NCBI RefSeq assembly: GCF_009695635.1
Contig: NZ_VUNN01000003.1
Coordinates: forward strand, 1-64,000
Source of the DNA: Bullifex porci
GTDB lineage: Bacteria; Spirochaetota; Spirochaetia; Sphaerochaetales; Sphaerochaetaceae
Direction of reading: 5' to 3'
Length of the DNA: 64,000 nucleotides
In this document: one piece after another, positions 1 to 7,143 of the stretch
How positions within the stretch are numbered: position 1 is the first letter of the stretch
Layout of the letters: each line of letters opens with the position of its first letter
The notes under the pieces: model-generated
Databases searched by the model: none
What the model saw: the letters and a program-made list of their open reading frames with translations, nothing else
Told to the model about the DNA's origin: nothing
Translations under genes and position numbers: made by a program

Positions 1-598
1 GATCTACAACAGTGTTTTCTAAGATATTATCTGTTTTAGAAGTACTCTTAACAGAACCATCACACTTAGGACACTCATAAACATCAGTAATCCTTCTAAC
101 AATTGAATAAGAAGTAGTCTTAACAATAGTATCATGAACTCTTTCTCCAACCTTTACTTTAACAGTACCACAAGATTCACAAACAGGAGCTTCTTGCTGT
201 TTATGAATAACAGTAACTGGCATATCTGCAGGAAGGTTGAGCATAGAGTATTGGCTCTTATGTTTAACATACTTTCTTTTAGCTTTATCGCTTAAAGGAT
301 CAGTATTAGCAGCACTATCTTCTGGCAAATCGTCAGAGTTATCATTAAGGGCTCCATCCTCAACATTAAACTCTGCTTCATTAAATAGTAATAGTTGGTC
401 TGAAGAAATGGCTTCGCTAGTTCTTCTATATTTTCTAGCTAACTGAGCTTTAAGATCAGCATTCTCTTTTTCAAGATTTGACTTATCACTTTCAAGTTTC
501 TTAATAATATTATCTTTATTATTAATAGTCTCTTGTAAGAGCTTAATTTGCATCTCTAAAGCTTGTTCTTTTGATATATTATTTGCCTTTTTCTTCAT
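1..598 (-). CDS. IS66 transposase TnpC, N-terminal part (truncated by window edge)
   Basis: Reading the minus strand from the ATG at 598 gives an open frame of 199 codons that runs off the window. It starts MKKKANNISKEQALEMQIK, continues with a coiled-coil-like Lys/Glu-rich stretch, and has RKYRRTSEA where IS66 transposases usually have a LFGRSSE-like motif. A CESCG and a later CPKCDG pair form the zinc-binding segment that precedes the DDE catalytic domain in this family. The catalytic domain itself is outside the window. It is the third gene of the IS66 set, after tnpA and tnpB, with a 71-base gap after tnpB. Confidence 0.85.
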   Translation of the reverse strand, partial: MKKKANNISKEQALEMQIKLLQETINNKDNIIKKLESDKSNLEKENADLKAQLARKYRRTSEAISSDQLLLFNEAEFNVEDGALNDNSDDLPEDSAANTDPLSDKAKRKYVKHKSQYSMLNLPADMPVTVIHKQQEAPVCESCGTVKVKVGERVHDTIVKTTSYSIVRRITDVYECPKCDGSVKSTSKTDNILENTVVD

Positions 599-669
599 GT
601 AAATATACTATCATAAAACGCAAATAATTACAACTATTACAAGAAATTATCTCTATTATTTACAACAAT

Positions 670-1026
670 TTAATAGATTATTTTTCTCGCCATTTGAGGT
701 AATCTTCTAAATATATCTTCACCTTGAATTATCCTCTTTATATCATCTTTTGTAATAGTTATTGCTTCTTCATTACTGCTTGGCCAAGCAAAGGATCCTT
801 TCTCTAATCGCTTAGTTAATACCCAATATCCATTATCCCATACTAATATCTTTAATGTGTTTCTTGCCTTATTACAAAAGATAAACATTGCTTTTGCTCT
901 TGAATCTAAATTCATCTCTTCATCCACAATGCAAGAGAGAGTTCTAAAGCTCTTTCTTGCATCTGTAAAACCTGGTCTTACATAGTAGCTATAAGAGTCG
1001 TATTCAAAGAACATTGCATTCTCCAA
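670..1026 (-). CDS. IS66 family accessory protein TnpB (IS66 Orf2-like)
   Basis: 118 residues, close to the usual length of the IS66 TnpB/Orf2 protein, which is needed for transposition by many IS66 elements though its biochemical role is unclear. Family hallmarks visible are SYYVRPGFTDARKSF near the start, AMFIFCNKARNTLKILVWDNGYWVLTKRLE as two consecutive blocks, and a C-terminal basic tail. Its start overlaps the end of tnpA by 23 bases, indicating translational coupling. This TnpB is unrelated to the RNA-guided TnpB of IS200/IS605 elements found next door. Confidence 0.9.
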   Translation of the reverse strand: MENAMFFEYDSYSYYVRPGFTDARKSFRTLSCIVDEEMNLDSRAKAMFIFCNKARNTLKILVWDNGYWVLTKRLEKGSFAWPSSNEEAITITKDDIKRIIQGEDIFRRLPQMARKIIY

Positions 1027-1381
1027 TAGCTTTTATTAAAGATATTAGATCCGAGTTATTCATTAACTTATTTATCTCGACTGTTAATGAGCCTTTCTTA
1101 ATAACTAAAGAGCCTTCAGTATATTTAGGTTCTTCATTAACAACTTTTACAAAGCTACTTGTTTTCTTCTCTACTTTAGCTGGTAGTAAAGTATTTATAT
1201 TTAGATGACTAAGTAGAGTTTCATCTGCTGGTGCTACATCAGCATAATTTTTGGATTTTTCCCAAGTATGAATAGATGAGCGAGGAATATTTAAGGCTCT
1301 AGAAAGGTTTGTTACAGTAATACCAGCTCTATGAGCTGCTACTACATTACGTCTTGTTTGCTCTGGATAGTGATTATACAT
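1004..1381 (-). CDS. IS66 family accessory protein TnpA (helix-turn-helix)
   Basis: 125 residues with an N-terminal helix-turn-helix of the IS3/IS66 type (RRNVVAAHRAGITVTNLSRA, then IPRSSIHTWEK), so it probably binds the element ends or controls expression. It is first in the tnpA-tnpB-tnpC order and starts about 70 bases inside the inferred element end at 1455. The C-terminal part (EGSLVIKKGSLTVEINKLMNN and onward) resembles the segment that in other IS66 TnpA proteins precedes the stop. It appears intact. Confidence 0.85.
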   Translation of the reverse strand: MYNHYPEQTRRNVVAAHRAGITVTNLSRALNIPRSSIHTWEKSKNYADVAPADETLLSHLNINTLLPAKVEKKTSSFVKVVNEEPKYTEGSLVIKKGSLTVEINKLMNNSDLISLIKAIGECNVL

Positions 1382-1451
1382 GTTGTTTTCGTCCTTTTAG
1401 AAGAATTTTCATACAATCGGAAAAAAACTTAAATATCAGCTGAAAACACGT

Positions 1452-1835
1452 TTACCGTCCGTCAGGAAGGAATCTGTATCCCGCCTGTTTGTAGGTGACG
1501 CTTTTGTACTTTTTGACCTTGCGACGACGGGGTGGCGAACATTTGACTCCCTTCTCCCTGTTAGTGAAAAACAGCCGGTATGCCCTGTATATCCTGTCGG
1601 TTATCTCCTGTACTACCTGACTTCCCACATATCGCCAGTGGCGGTTTTCATCCGCGTTGCGAAGACCACGGAGCTGTTTTTGGAGTTCGTATTTATCCAA
1701 AAGCTTCCCTGTCGCATCGTAGTGGTCCTGTATGATTGTCAGTGCCGTGTTGTATATGATCCCGGCGATATTTATCATATCACTAAGGTATCCGAAGTCA
1801 TCGCTACCATACAGTTTTACTGTCAGTGTCCGCAT
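1452..1835 (-). pseudogene. RNA-guided endonuclease TnpB (OrfB), N-terminal fragment
   Basis: The N-terminal 127 residues of an IS605 OrfB/TnpB: MRTLTVKLY opens the first beta strand, followed by the helical block with IYNTAL and a KYELQKQLRGLRN stretch, then VGSQVVQEITDRIYRAYRLFF and YKSVTYKQAGYRFLPDG, all in the order seen in TnpB proteins. The RuvC-like nuclease domain is missing: the stop codon at 1452-1454 lies within the GTAA end of the inserted IS66. An upstream in-frame ATG at 1853 is possible, but 1835 fits the family start better. Base composition differs sharply from the neighbours, a sign of transfer. Confidence 0.8.
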
Positions 1836-1923
1836 GACATCATTATAGCACATTTTATGGCATTACGCATTATCGCCTTTCATCTCACGGCCAAGGCGCG
1901 TGAGCTTTCTCGGCGGTTAATTT
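1456..1923 (-). mobile_element. Left part of a solo-TnpB element (IS200/IS605, IS1341-like), interrupted by IS66
   Basis: This GC-richer block sits between the IS66 end and a truncated response-regulator gene. On the minus strand the host gene ends ...GGTTAC and the element begins AAATTAACC. Nineteen bases in is a perfect 6-bp hairpin (CTCACG/CGTGAG), immediately preceded by AAAG. A TTAC cleavage site, an AAAG guide next to a subterminal hairpin, and a tnpB reading inward match the published IS608 left-end design. No tnpA lies in the visible part, so this is probably a tnpB-only element; its right end should be beyond the IS66 copy. Confidence 0.7.
1884..1904 (-). repeat. Subterminal hairpin of the TnpB element left end
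   Basis: Perfect inverted repeat CTCACG (1884-1889) and CGTGAG (1899-1904) around a 9-base loop GCCAAGGCG. On the minus strand it follows AAAG directly and lies 19 bases from the TTAC junction (1927-1924). In IS200/IS605 elements such a single-strand hairpin is what TnpA recognises. Confidence 0.65.
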
Positions 1924-2393
1924 GTAACCTTAATTGGCTTTGAATTTAAAAAGACTTCATGGGATGCAATATCTAAGGACAAGGTTTCTTTTCCTAAAAC
2001 CCAAGAAACAACGCCCTGTCTTATTTCAGACTTAACCATACGTCTTAGATGCGCATTAATCCTTAAAGAAAGCTCCTTAAAGGATAAAGGCTTAACTACA
2101 TAATCATCACATCCCAATTCAAAAGCTAATATTCTCTCACTCTCACTACCATCTTGACCAATAACAATTATTGGCATTGGATTTTTTGCTCTAATTTGTT
2201 TTAAAAACATTAATCCATCTCCATCAGGGAAGCTCCTTGCAATAAGTAAGAGATCAGGAAAGAATGACCTTAAGGTGTCCTTCAAAGAAGAAAGGTCACT
2301 AAACTCACTTACTGTATATCCTGATAAAGTTAGATAAGAGGAAGATAGGGAAACAAATTTTTGATCACTATCAGCGATAAATATCCTGCTCAT
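1917..2393 (-). pseudogene. OmpR-type response regulator, 3' end cut off by the TnpB element
   Basis: Residues 1-118 form a receiver domain: MSRIFIADSD supplies the acidic pair, YVVKPLSFKEL supplies the conserved Lys. At the phosphoacceptor site PDLLLIARSFPDGDG has Ala52 where Asp is expected. After a linker the winged-helix domain begins (ETLSLDIASHEVFLNSKPIKVT), but it stops at exactly the point where the family continues with about 75 more residues. The last true host bases are the TTAC at 1924-1927; the final Asn and stop come from the inserted element. The product would lack its DNA-binding helices. No partner kinase is visible in the window. Confidence 0.8.
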
Positions 2394-2524
2394 GGCAATT
2401 TTTCTAGCAAATTGGAGAAAATAATAAAAGTAATAGCTAAAAAATTACAGAAAGATTACCTATAACTACTTATTAATTACATAAATATGTGGCTAAATCT
2501 TCACAATCTTCACTGTTTCTGTGC

Positions 2525-2530
2525 TATATT
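2525..2530 (+). promoter_or_regulatory. Extended -10 box (TGC-TATATT) for the NusG-II gene
   Basis: TATATT preceded by TG with one base between, 8 bases before the ATG at 2539. Transcription would start about 2537, leaving almost no leader. No Shine-Dalgarno sequence is present, so a leaderless mRNA is likely. No good -35 is seen. Confidence 0.45.
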
Positions 2531-2538
2531 ATTCAGCA

Positions 2539-2883
2539 ATGAAGAAGCTTGATTATCTATTAATTCCACTAATTATTCTCCTATCTCTTTGGCCACTAAT
2601 TTCAACAAGTCAGGAGAAGAGCTCTGTTGTAAAAATTGAAGCGAATGGAAAGATTTATAATTATGATATTACAAAGGATAGAATCATAGAGGTAGAGGGA
2701 CCACTGGGAATAACTCAGGTTGAAATCAAGCAAAGAAGAGTTAGGATACTATATTCTCCATGTCCAAACCATACCTGTATGAGATCAAGTATTTCTAGAT
2801 ATCCAGAGAGTTTAGTTTGTCTTCCAAATGAAGTAATAGTCCAAATTGAGGGCGAAGGAGAGACAGATGCACTCACCTTCTGA
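2539..2883 (+). CDS. NusG domain II-containing protein (DUF1312), membrane-anchored
   Basis: 114 residues from the ATG at 2539 (MKKLDYLLIP). One N-terminal membrane segment or uncleaved signal (residues 5-22) is followed by a small extracytoplasmic beta domain with the family signature KIEANGKIYNYDI, GPLGITQVEI, then SPCPNHTC and LVCLPNEVIVQIEG. The CPxxxC and VCLP cysteines are conserved in this family, whose function is unknown but which is regularly encoded beside Gx transporters, as here. An upstream in-frame ATG at 2521 precedes the apparent -10 box and is unlikely. The 3' end overlaps the next gene by 17 bases. Confidence 0.8.
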   Translation: MKKLDYLLIPLIILLSLWPLISTSQEKSSVVKIEANGKIYNYDITKDRIIEVEGPLGITQVEIKQRRVRILYSPCPNHTCMRSSISRYPESLVCLPNEVIVQIEGEGETDALTF

Positions 2884-3910
2884 TAGAACACGCTTTTTAG
2901 CATATTTAATCGCACTTTCACTATTTTTCTCTGTTGCAGAAAATATGCTAATTCACCCCCTACCATTCCTACGCTATGGCTTTGCTATGATACCAATGCT
3001 ATATGCTCTCGATAAACTAAGCTTTAAGGAATATATGCTTCTTTCTCTAGGTAAGTGGCTAGCAAGTACATTAAGCCAAGGAACTATGCTTTCTCCATTT
3101 AGTGTTATTGCACTATCATCATCTGTAATATGTGCAATTGTAATGTACATACTTTTTAAAGCATTTAATAGGTATATATCCCTATATACTATTTCATTAG
3201 TATCTGCAATTGTATCTACATTTACACAGCTATTTGTAGCTTCCCTATTCTTAGGCTCTGCACTTTTAAGATTATCAATTGTAATGCTACCTCTTTCAGA
3301 GCTAACAAGTATAATTACAGCATTCTTAGCAAAGCATCTAAAGCTAAATAGTGAGCCACCAATTATAAATAATAGTGATGAAAGACACGATAACCCAGCA
3401 ACAGTTATTTTACACATCATATGTGCTCTATTAGTTTTCTTTGTCAAAGAGCCACTATTTTTATTATTAATTTTTTCTATTTCAATAGTTCTTTCATTAG
3501 TACAAAAAAGAAAGGTACTCTGGATAAACTATTCTATTACATTAATTGCTATAATTATTTGTAATTTATTCTCTCAAAATGGAGAGGTACTATTTTCTTT
3601 TGTAACTAAGGGCGCTTTAGAGGAAGGTATTGTTAAGGGCTTACAGCTAATTTCATTAGTTGCAATCTCTCAAAGCTTTGCAGCCTTAAAGCTTAAGGGC
3701 TCAAGCTTTTTATCAGATGTATTCTCTTATAATGCTGCATTTATAAGTAATTTCTCAAATACAGATGAGAAGCTATTTAAAAGAATTGAAATGGCTCTAT
3801 GCCTAGAAGAAGGCATGGTAGTAAAGCTCAAGGAAAGAAAAAGGAGTAAATATCTAATCCCTATTTTAGTGCTTCTTTTAGCTATTGAAATCCTCGAAAT
3901 ATTGTTGTGA
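2867..3910 (+). CDS. Gx transporter family membrane protein with C-terminal CbiQ/EcfT-like region
   Basis: 347 residues from ATG 2867, overlapping the previous gene. Residues 10-165 match the Gx transporter (ECF S-component-like) fold: several membrane spans with SVAENMLIHPLPFLRYGFA, LSLGKWLASTLSQGT and TQLFVASLFLGS. The usual family protein stops near here; this one continues through a hydrophilic linker into 5-6 more spans including GALEEGIVKGLQLISLVAIS, which resembles the coupling region of ECF T-components. A fused substrate-binding and scaffold subunit is therefore possible (inference). The ligand is unknown. An alternative start at 2846 would deepen the overlap. Confidence 0.7.
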   Translation: MHSPSDRTRFLAYLIALSLFFSVAENMLIHPLPFLRYGFAMIPMLYALDKLSFKEYMLLSLGKWLASTLSQGTMLSPFSVIALSSSVICAIVMYILFKAFNRYISLYTISLVSAIVSTFTQLFVASLFLGSALLRLSIVMLPLSELTSIITAFLAKHLKLNSEPPIINNSDERHDNPATVILHIICALLVFFVKEPLFLLLIFSISIVLSLVQKRKVLWINYSITLIAIIICNLFSQNGEVLFSFVTKGALEEGIVKGLQLISLVAISQSFAALKLKGSSFLSDVFSYNAAFISNFSNTDEKLFKRIEMALCLEEGMVVKLKERKRSKYLIPILVLLLAIEILEILL

Positions 3911-4071
3911 CCCCTTTCAGAATTATTTTATAAGCTTAGAAATTAATATACCAATTATTCTTAATAATGTGATAATAAGAATATTATTTTAATATAACAA
4001 ACGTTTTCATAAACATTTTTCTCATTAATATATGAAAAATAATATACTTTAAAAAATTTTAATTAGTTGTA

Positions 4072-4102
4072 TTGACTATTGTTTTTTACCCATATATATA
4101 AT
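4072..4102 (+). promoter_or_regulatory. Probable adhE promoter
   Basis: TTGACT (4072-4077) and TATAAT (4097-4102) with a 19-base spacer; TATATA at 4095-4100 gives the more usual 17. The stretch 3911-4141 holds no gene. I looked for a Rex-type redox operator and saw no convincing one. Confidence 0.5.
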
Positions 4103-4141
4103 TATTTATCGATTAAAAAAACTAATAGGAGAAACAGTTTT

Positions 4142-6802
4142 ATGGCAACCATTACTGAAGCCTTTCCTGGACAGAATGAACTACAGGAATTAATTGAAAG
4201 AGTAAAGAGAGCACAGACTATTTATGCTTCCTACTCTCAAGAACAGGTTGATAACATCTTCCGCGCAGCTGCAATTGCAGCAAACAATGCGAGAATCACA
4301 TTAGCTCAAGATGCTGTCCAAGAGACAGGAATGGGTATAATTGAGGATAAGGTTATCAAGAACCACTTCGCAGCTGAATATATCTTCCATAAATATAAGG
4401 ACGATAAAACCTGTGATATCATCGAAGAGGACCTTGGCTTCGGTTATGAAAAGATTGCAGAGCCTAAGGGTGTTATTTGCGGTATCATCCCTACAACTAA
4501 CCCAACTAGTACAGCAATCTTCAAGGCTTTAATCTCATTAAAGACTAGAAATGCCATTATCTTCTCACCACATCCAAGAGCAAAGAAATGTACCTGTGAT
4601 GCAGCTAGAATCGTACGTGATGCAGCAGTTGCAGCTGGTGCTCCAGAGGATATCGTTGCATGGATCGAAGAGCCTTCAATGGAAAAGACAGATTACCTAA
4701 TGAAGAATCCATTAGTTAACTTAATCTTAGCAACTGGTGGTCCTGGAATGGTTAAGTCTGCTTATTCCTCAGGTAAGCCAGCAATTGGTGTAGGTGCAGG
4801 TAATACTCCAGCTCTTATCGATAAGAGTGCTAATATCAAGATGGCTGTTGCATCTATTTTAATGTCAAAGACCTTTGATAATGGTGTTGTATGTGCATCT
4901 GAGCAATCAATTATCTGTCACAAGGATATTTATGACCAGGTAAAGGCTGAGCTCAAGAAGGAAGGAGCACACTTCTTAACTAAGGCAGAGGCTGAGAAGC
5001 TCTCCCCTATTATCCTTGATCCTCAGAGAGGTACAGTAAATCCAAAGATTGTTGGCCAGCCAGCTTATGTAATTGCTCAAATTGCAGGCTTTGAGGTTCC
5101 AAAGACAACTAAGGTTCTCATTGGAGAGGTTACAAAGATCGCAGTTGATGAACCATTTGCTCATGAAAAGCTTTCACCAGTACTTGGTATGTATAAGTGT
5201 AATAACTTTGGTGAAGGTGCTGATATGGCAGCTCGCCTTATTGCTATGGGTGGTTTTGGTCATACATCAGTTCTTTACATCGATGAAAACGAAAAGGAAA
5301 AGGTTGATTCCTACGGTAGAACAGTAAAAACAAGTAGAATCTTAATCAACATGCCAGCAAGCCAGGGTGCTATTGGTGATATCTATAACTTCCGCTTAGA
5401 GCCAAGCTTAACTCTTGGTTGTGGTTCTTGGGGTAACAACTCTATTTCAGAGAACGTTGGACCTAAACACCTTCTTAACATTAAGACACTCGCAGCAAGG
5501 AGAGAAAACATGCTCTGGTTCAGATTACCACCTAAAATCTACTTTAAATATGGTTGTCTCCCTGTAGCTTTACAGGAGCTCAAGGGCAAGAAGAGAGCAT
5601 TCATCGTAACAGATAGCTTCCTCTTTAATTCAGGTATGATTGACAAGATTACAGATCAGCTTGATTCACTTGGTATCGAAACAGAGGTATTCCACCAGGT
5701 TAAGCCAGATCCAACACTTGGAACAATCAACACAGCTATGCAGCTTGTAAATGCATATAACCCAGATATCATTATCGCTGTAGGTGGTGGTTCTCCTATG
5801 GATGCTGCTAAGATTATTTGGCTTTTATATGAGCATCCAGAAGTATCCTTCGAGGGTCTTGCATTAAGATTTATGGATATCAGAAAGAGAATCTACTCAT
5901 TCCCTAACATGGGTAAGAAGGCACAGATGGTTTGTATCCCAACGACCTCTGGTACAGGCTCTGAGGTTACTCCATTCGCAATCATCACAGATGAAAATAC
6001 AGGAATGAAGTGGGCTATCGCTGACTATGCATTAACACCTTCAATGGCAATCGTTGACTCTGAGCTTGCTATGGGACAGCCTAAGGGCTTAACAGCTTCT
6101 TGTGGTGTTGACGTATTAACACACGCTTTAGAGGCTCTCGTTTCATCAATGAGTACAGATTACACAAACGGTCTTTCAATTGAGGCAGCAAGACTTATCT
6201 TTAAGTACCTCCCAGTTGCTTATAGAGATGGCAGCGATAAGAAGGCAAGAGAAAAGGTACACAATGCTTCAACAATGGCAGGTATGGCATTCTCTAATGC
6301 ATTCTTAGGTGTTTGTCACTCAATGGCTCACAAGCTTGGTGCTAGATTCCACGTTCCACATGGTATGGCAAATGCACTTCTACTTAGTAACGTTATACGT
6401 TTCAACAGAAATGATAACCCTACAAAGCAGGCAGCATTCCCTCAGTATGAGTTCCCATCAGTAACAAGCAGATATGCACGTGTAGCAGATTACATTGCAA
6501 TGAATGTAAATGATACTCCAAATGGTAACTACATTGAGATTAAGCCAGGTATGACTATGGATCAGAAGGTTGACGCTCTTATCGATGGTATTGAAAAGCT
6601 TAAGAAGGATCTTGGAATCCCTGCTTCAATTAAGGATTGGGGTGTTGATGAGAAGGAATTCTTAGAGGCTGTTGATGAGCTTTCAGTAAAAGCATTTGAT
6701 GACCAGTGTACAGGTTCTAACCCAAGATACCCACTCATTAGTCAAATTAAGCAGCTTTACCTTGATTCCTACTACGGAAGAGCTTGGAAGGAAGAAAAAT
6801 AA
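4142..6802 (+). CDS. adhE: Bifunctional acetaldehyde-CoA/alcohol dehydrogenase AdhE
   Basis: 886 residues, full length for AdhE. The N-terminal half is a CoA-acylating aldehyde dehydrogenase with catalytic Cys251 in NGVVCASEQS and the nucleotide-binding GVGAGNTPALID. The C-terminal half is an iron-type alcohol dehydrogenase with GGGSPMDAAK, PTTSGTGSEVTPF and the metal-ligand histidine segment CHSMAHKLGARFHVPHG. It reduces acetyl-CoA to ethanol while re-oxidising NADH, pointing to fermentation, and such proteins form spirosome filaments. The start at 4142 is set by AGGAG 10 bases upstream; the frame is open further upstream to 4079 but that part overlaps the promoter. It is monocistronic, ending at a strong hairpin. 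Confidence 0.97.
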   Translation: MATITEAFPGQNELQELIERVKRAQTIYASYSQEQVDNIFRAAAIAANNARITLAQDAVQETGMGIIEDKVIKNHFAAEYIFHKYKDDKTCDIIEEDLGFGYEKIAEPKGVICGIIPTTNPTSTAIFKALISLKTRNAIIFSPHPRAKKCTCDAARIVRDAAVAAGAPEDIVAWIEEPSMEKTDYLMKNPLVNLILATGGPGMVKSAYSSGKPAIGVGAGNTPALIDKSANIKMAVASILMSKTFDNGVVCASEQSIICHKDIYDQVKAELKKEGAHFLTKAEAEKLSPIILDPQRGTVNPKIVGQPAYVIAQIAGFEVPKTTKVLIGEVTKIAVDEPFAHEKLSPVLGMYKCNNFGEGADMAARLIAMGGFGHTSVLYIDENEKEKVDSYGRTVKTSRILINMPASQGAIGDIYNFRLEPSLTLGCGSWGNNSISENVGPKHLLNIKTLAARRENMLWFRLPPKIYFKYGCLPVALQELKGKKRAFIVTDSFLFNSGMIDKITDQLDSLGIETEVFHQVKPDPTLGTINTAMQLVNAYNPDIIIAVGGGSPMDAAKIIWLLYEHPEVSFEGLALRFMDIRKRIYSFPNMGKKAQMVCIPTTSGTGSEVTPFAIITDENTGMKWAIADYALTPSMAIVDSELAMGQPKGLTASCGVDVLTHALEALVSSMSTDYTNGLSIEAARLIFKYLPVAYRDGSDKKAREKVHNASTMAGMAFSNAFLGVCHSMAHKLGARFHVPHGMANALLLSNVIRFNRNDNPTKQAAFPQYEFPSVTSRYARVADYIAMNVNDTPNGNYIEIKPGMTMDQKVDALIDGIEKLKKDLGIPASIKDWGVDEKEFLEAVDELSVKAFDDQCTGSNPRYPLISQIKQLYLDSYYGRAWKEEK

Positions 6803-6810
6803 TTTTATAG

Positions 6811-6833
6811 GGCCTGAGGTAACTCAGGCCTTT
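6811..6833 (+). terminator. Terminator after adhE
   Basis: Perfect 8-bp stem GGCCTGAG/CTCAGGCC with a GTAA loop, followed by TTT. The right arm also encodes the last codons and stop of the convergent small gene. Confidence 0.8.
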
Positions 6834-7063
6834 AATATATCTAATATAGATTTATCATCAAAAAGCTTATGAGCTAAAAAGCTTTTTAATTCCTCAACTG
6901 AGAACTCCCCTTTTAGCTCATACTCATAAATTGTCATAGGAGTATCACTACAAGCCCAAAGGAGTAAAAAATTTCTACATTTCTGAATCACATAGCCTTC
7001 ACTATTATAGCTAAACTCCGATTCACCGACATTAACTAATTCACTATAAATTTTATCAACCAT
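6824..7063 (-). CDS. Hypothetical small protein, 79 residues
   Basis: An acidic soluble protein (MVDKIYSELVNVGESEFS at the start) with no recognised domain. It is convergent with adhE, and its stop codon lies in the adhE terminator stem, so one hairpin may serve both transcripts. A weak AAAGAAG precedes the ATG. The predicted fold would be a short alpha/beta domain (an aromatic-rich central stretch FLLLWACSD, then a C-terminal helix). I believe it is real because it fills the only gap between adhE and hisS and has normal codon use, but I cannot assign a function. Confidence 0.55.
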   Translation of the reverse strand: MVDKIYSELVNVGESEFSYNSEGYVIQKCRNFLLLWACSDTPMTIYEYELKGEFSVEELKSFLAHKLFDDKSILDILKA

Positions 7064-7143
7064 AACTTCTTTGTCAGCTTATCACTTTGCTAAGTGGAAT
7101 AAAATGTATTTTTTCTGTAAATTATAGGAAACGGAGAATTATT

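Larger units (their letters stand above)
1..1455 (-). mobile_element. IS66-family insertion sequence, cut by the left window edge
   Basis: Three minus-strand genes in the order tnpA-tnpB-tnpC are diagnostic of IS66-family elements. The inner end is placed at 1455 because the minus strand reads GTAAACGTGTTTTCAGC from there, and IS66 ends characteristically begin with GTAA. The bases just outside (1456 onwards) switch abruptly from AT-rich to GC-rich and belong to a different element. The other end lies left of the window, so the terminal repeat and the expected 8-bp target duplication (CGTCCGTC at 1456-1463) cannot be confirmed here. Confidence 0.85.

Noticed and set aside
3911-4141. Possible Rex redox operator upstream of adhE
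   Set aside because: Only AT-rich partial palindromes were found; none matches TTGTGA-N6-TCACAA well.
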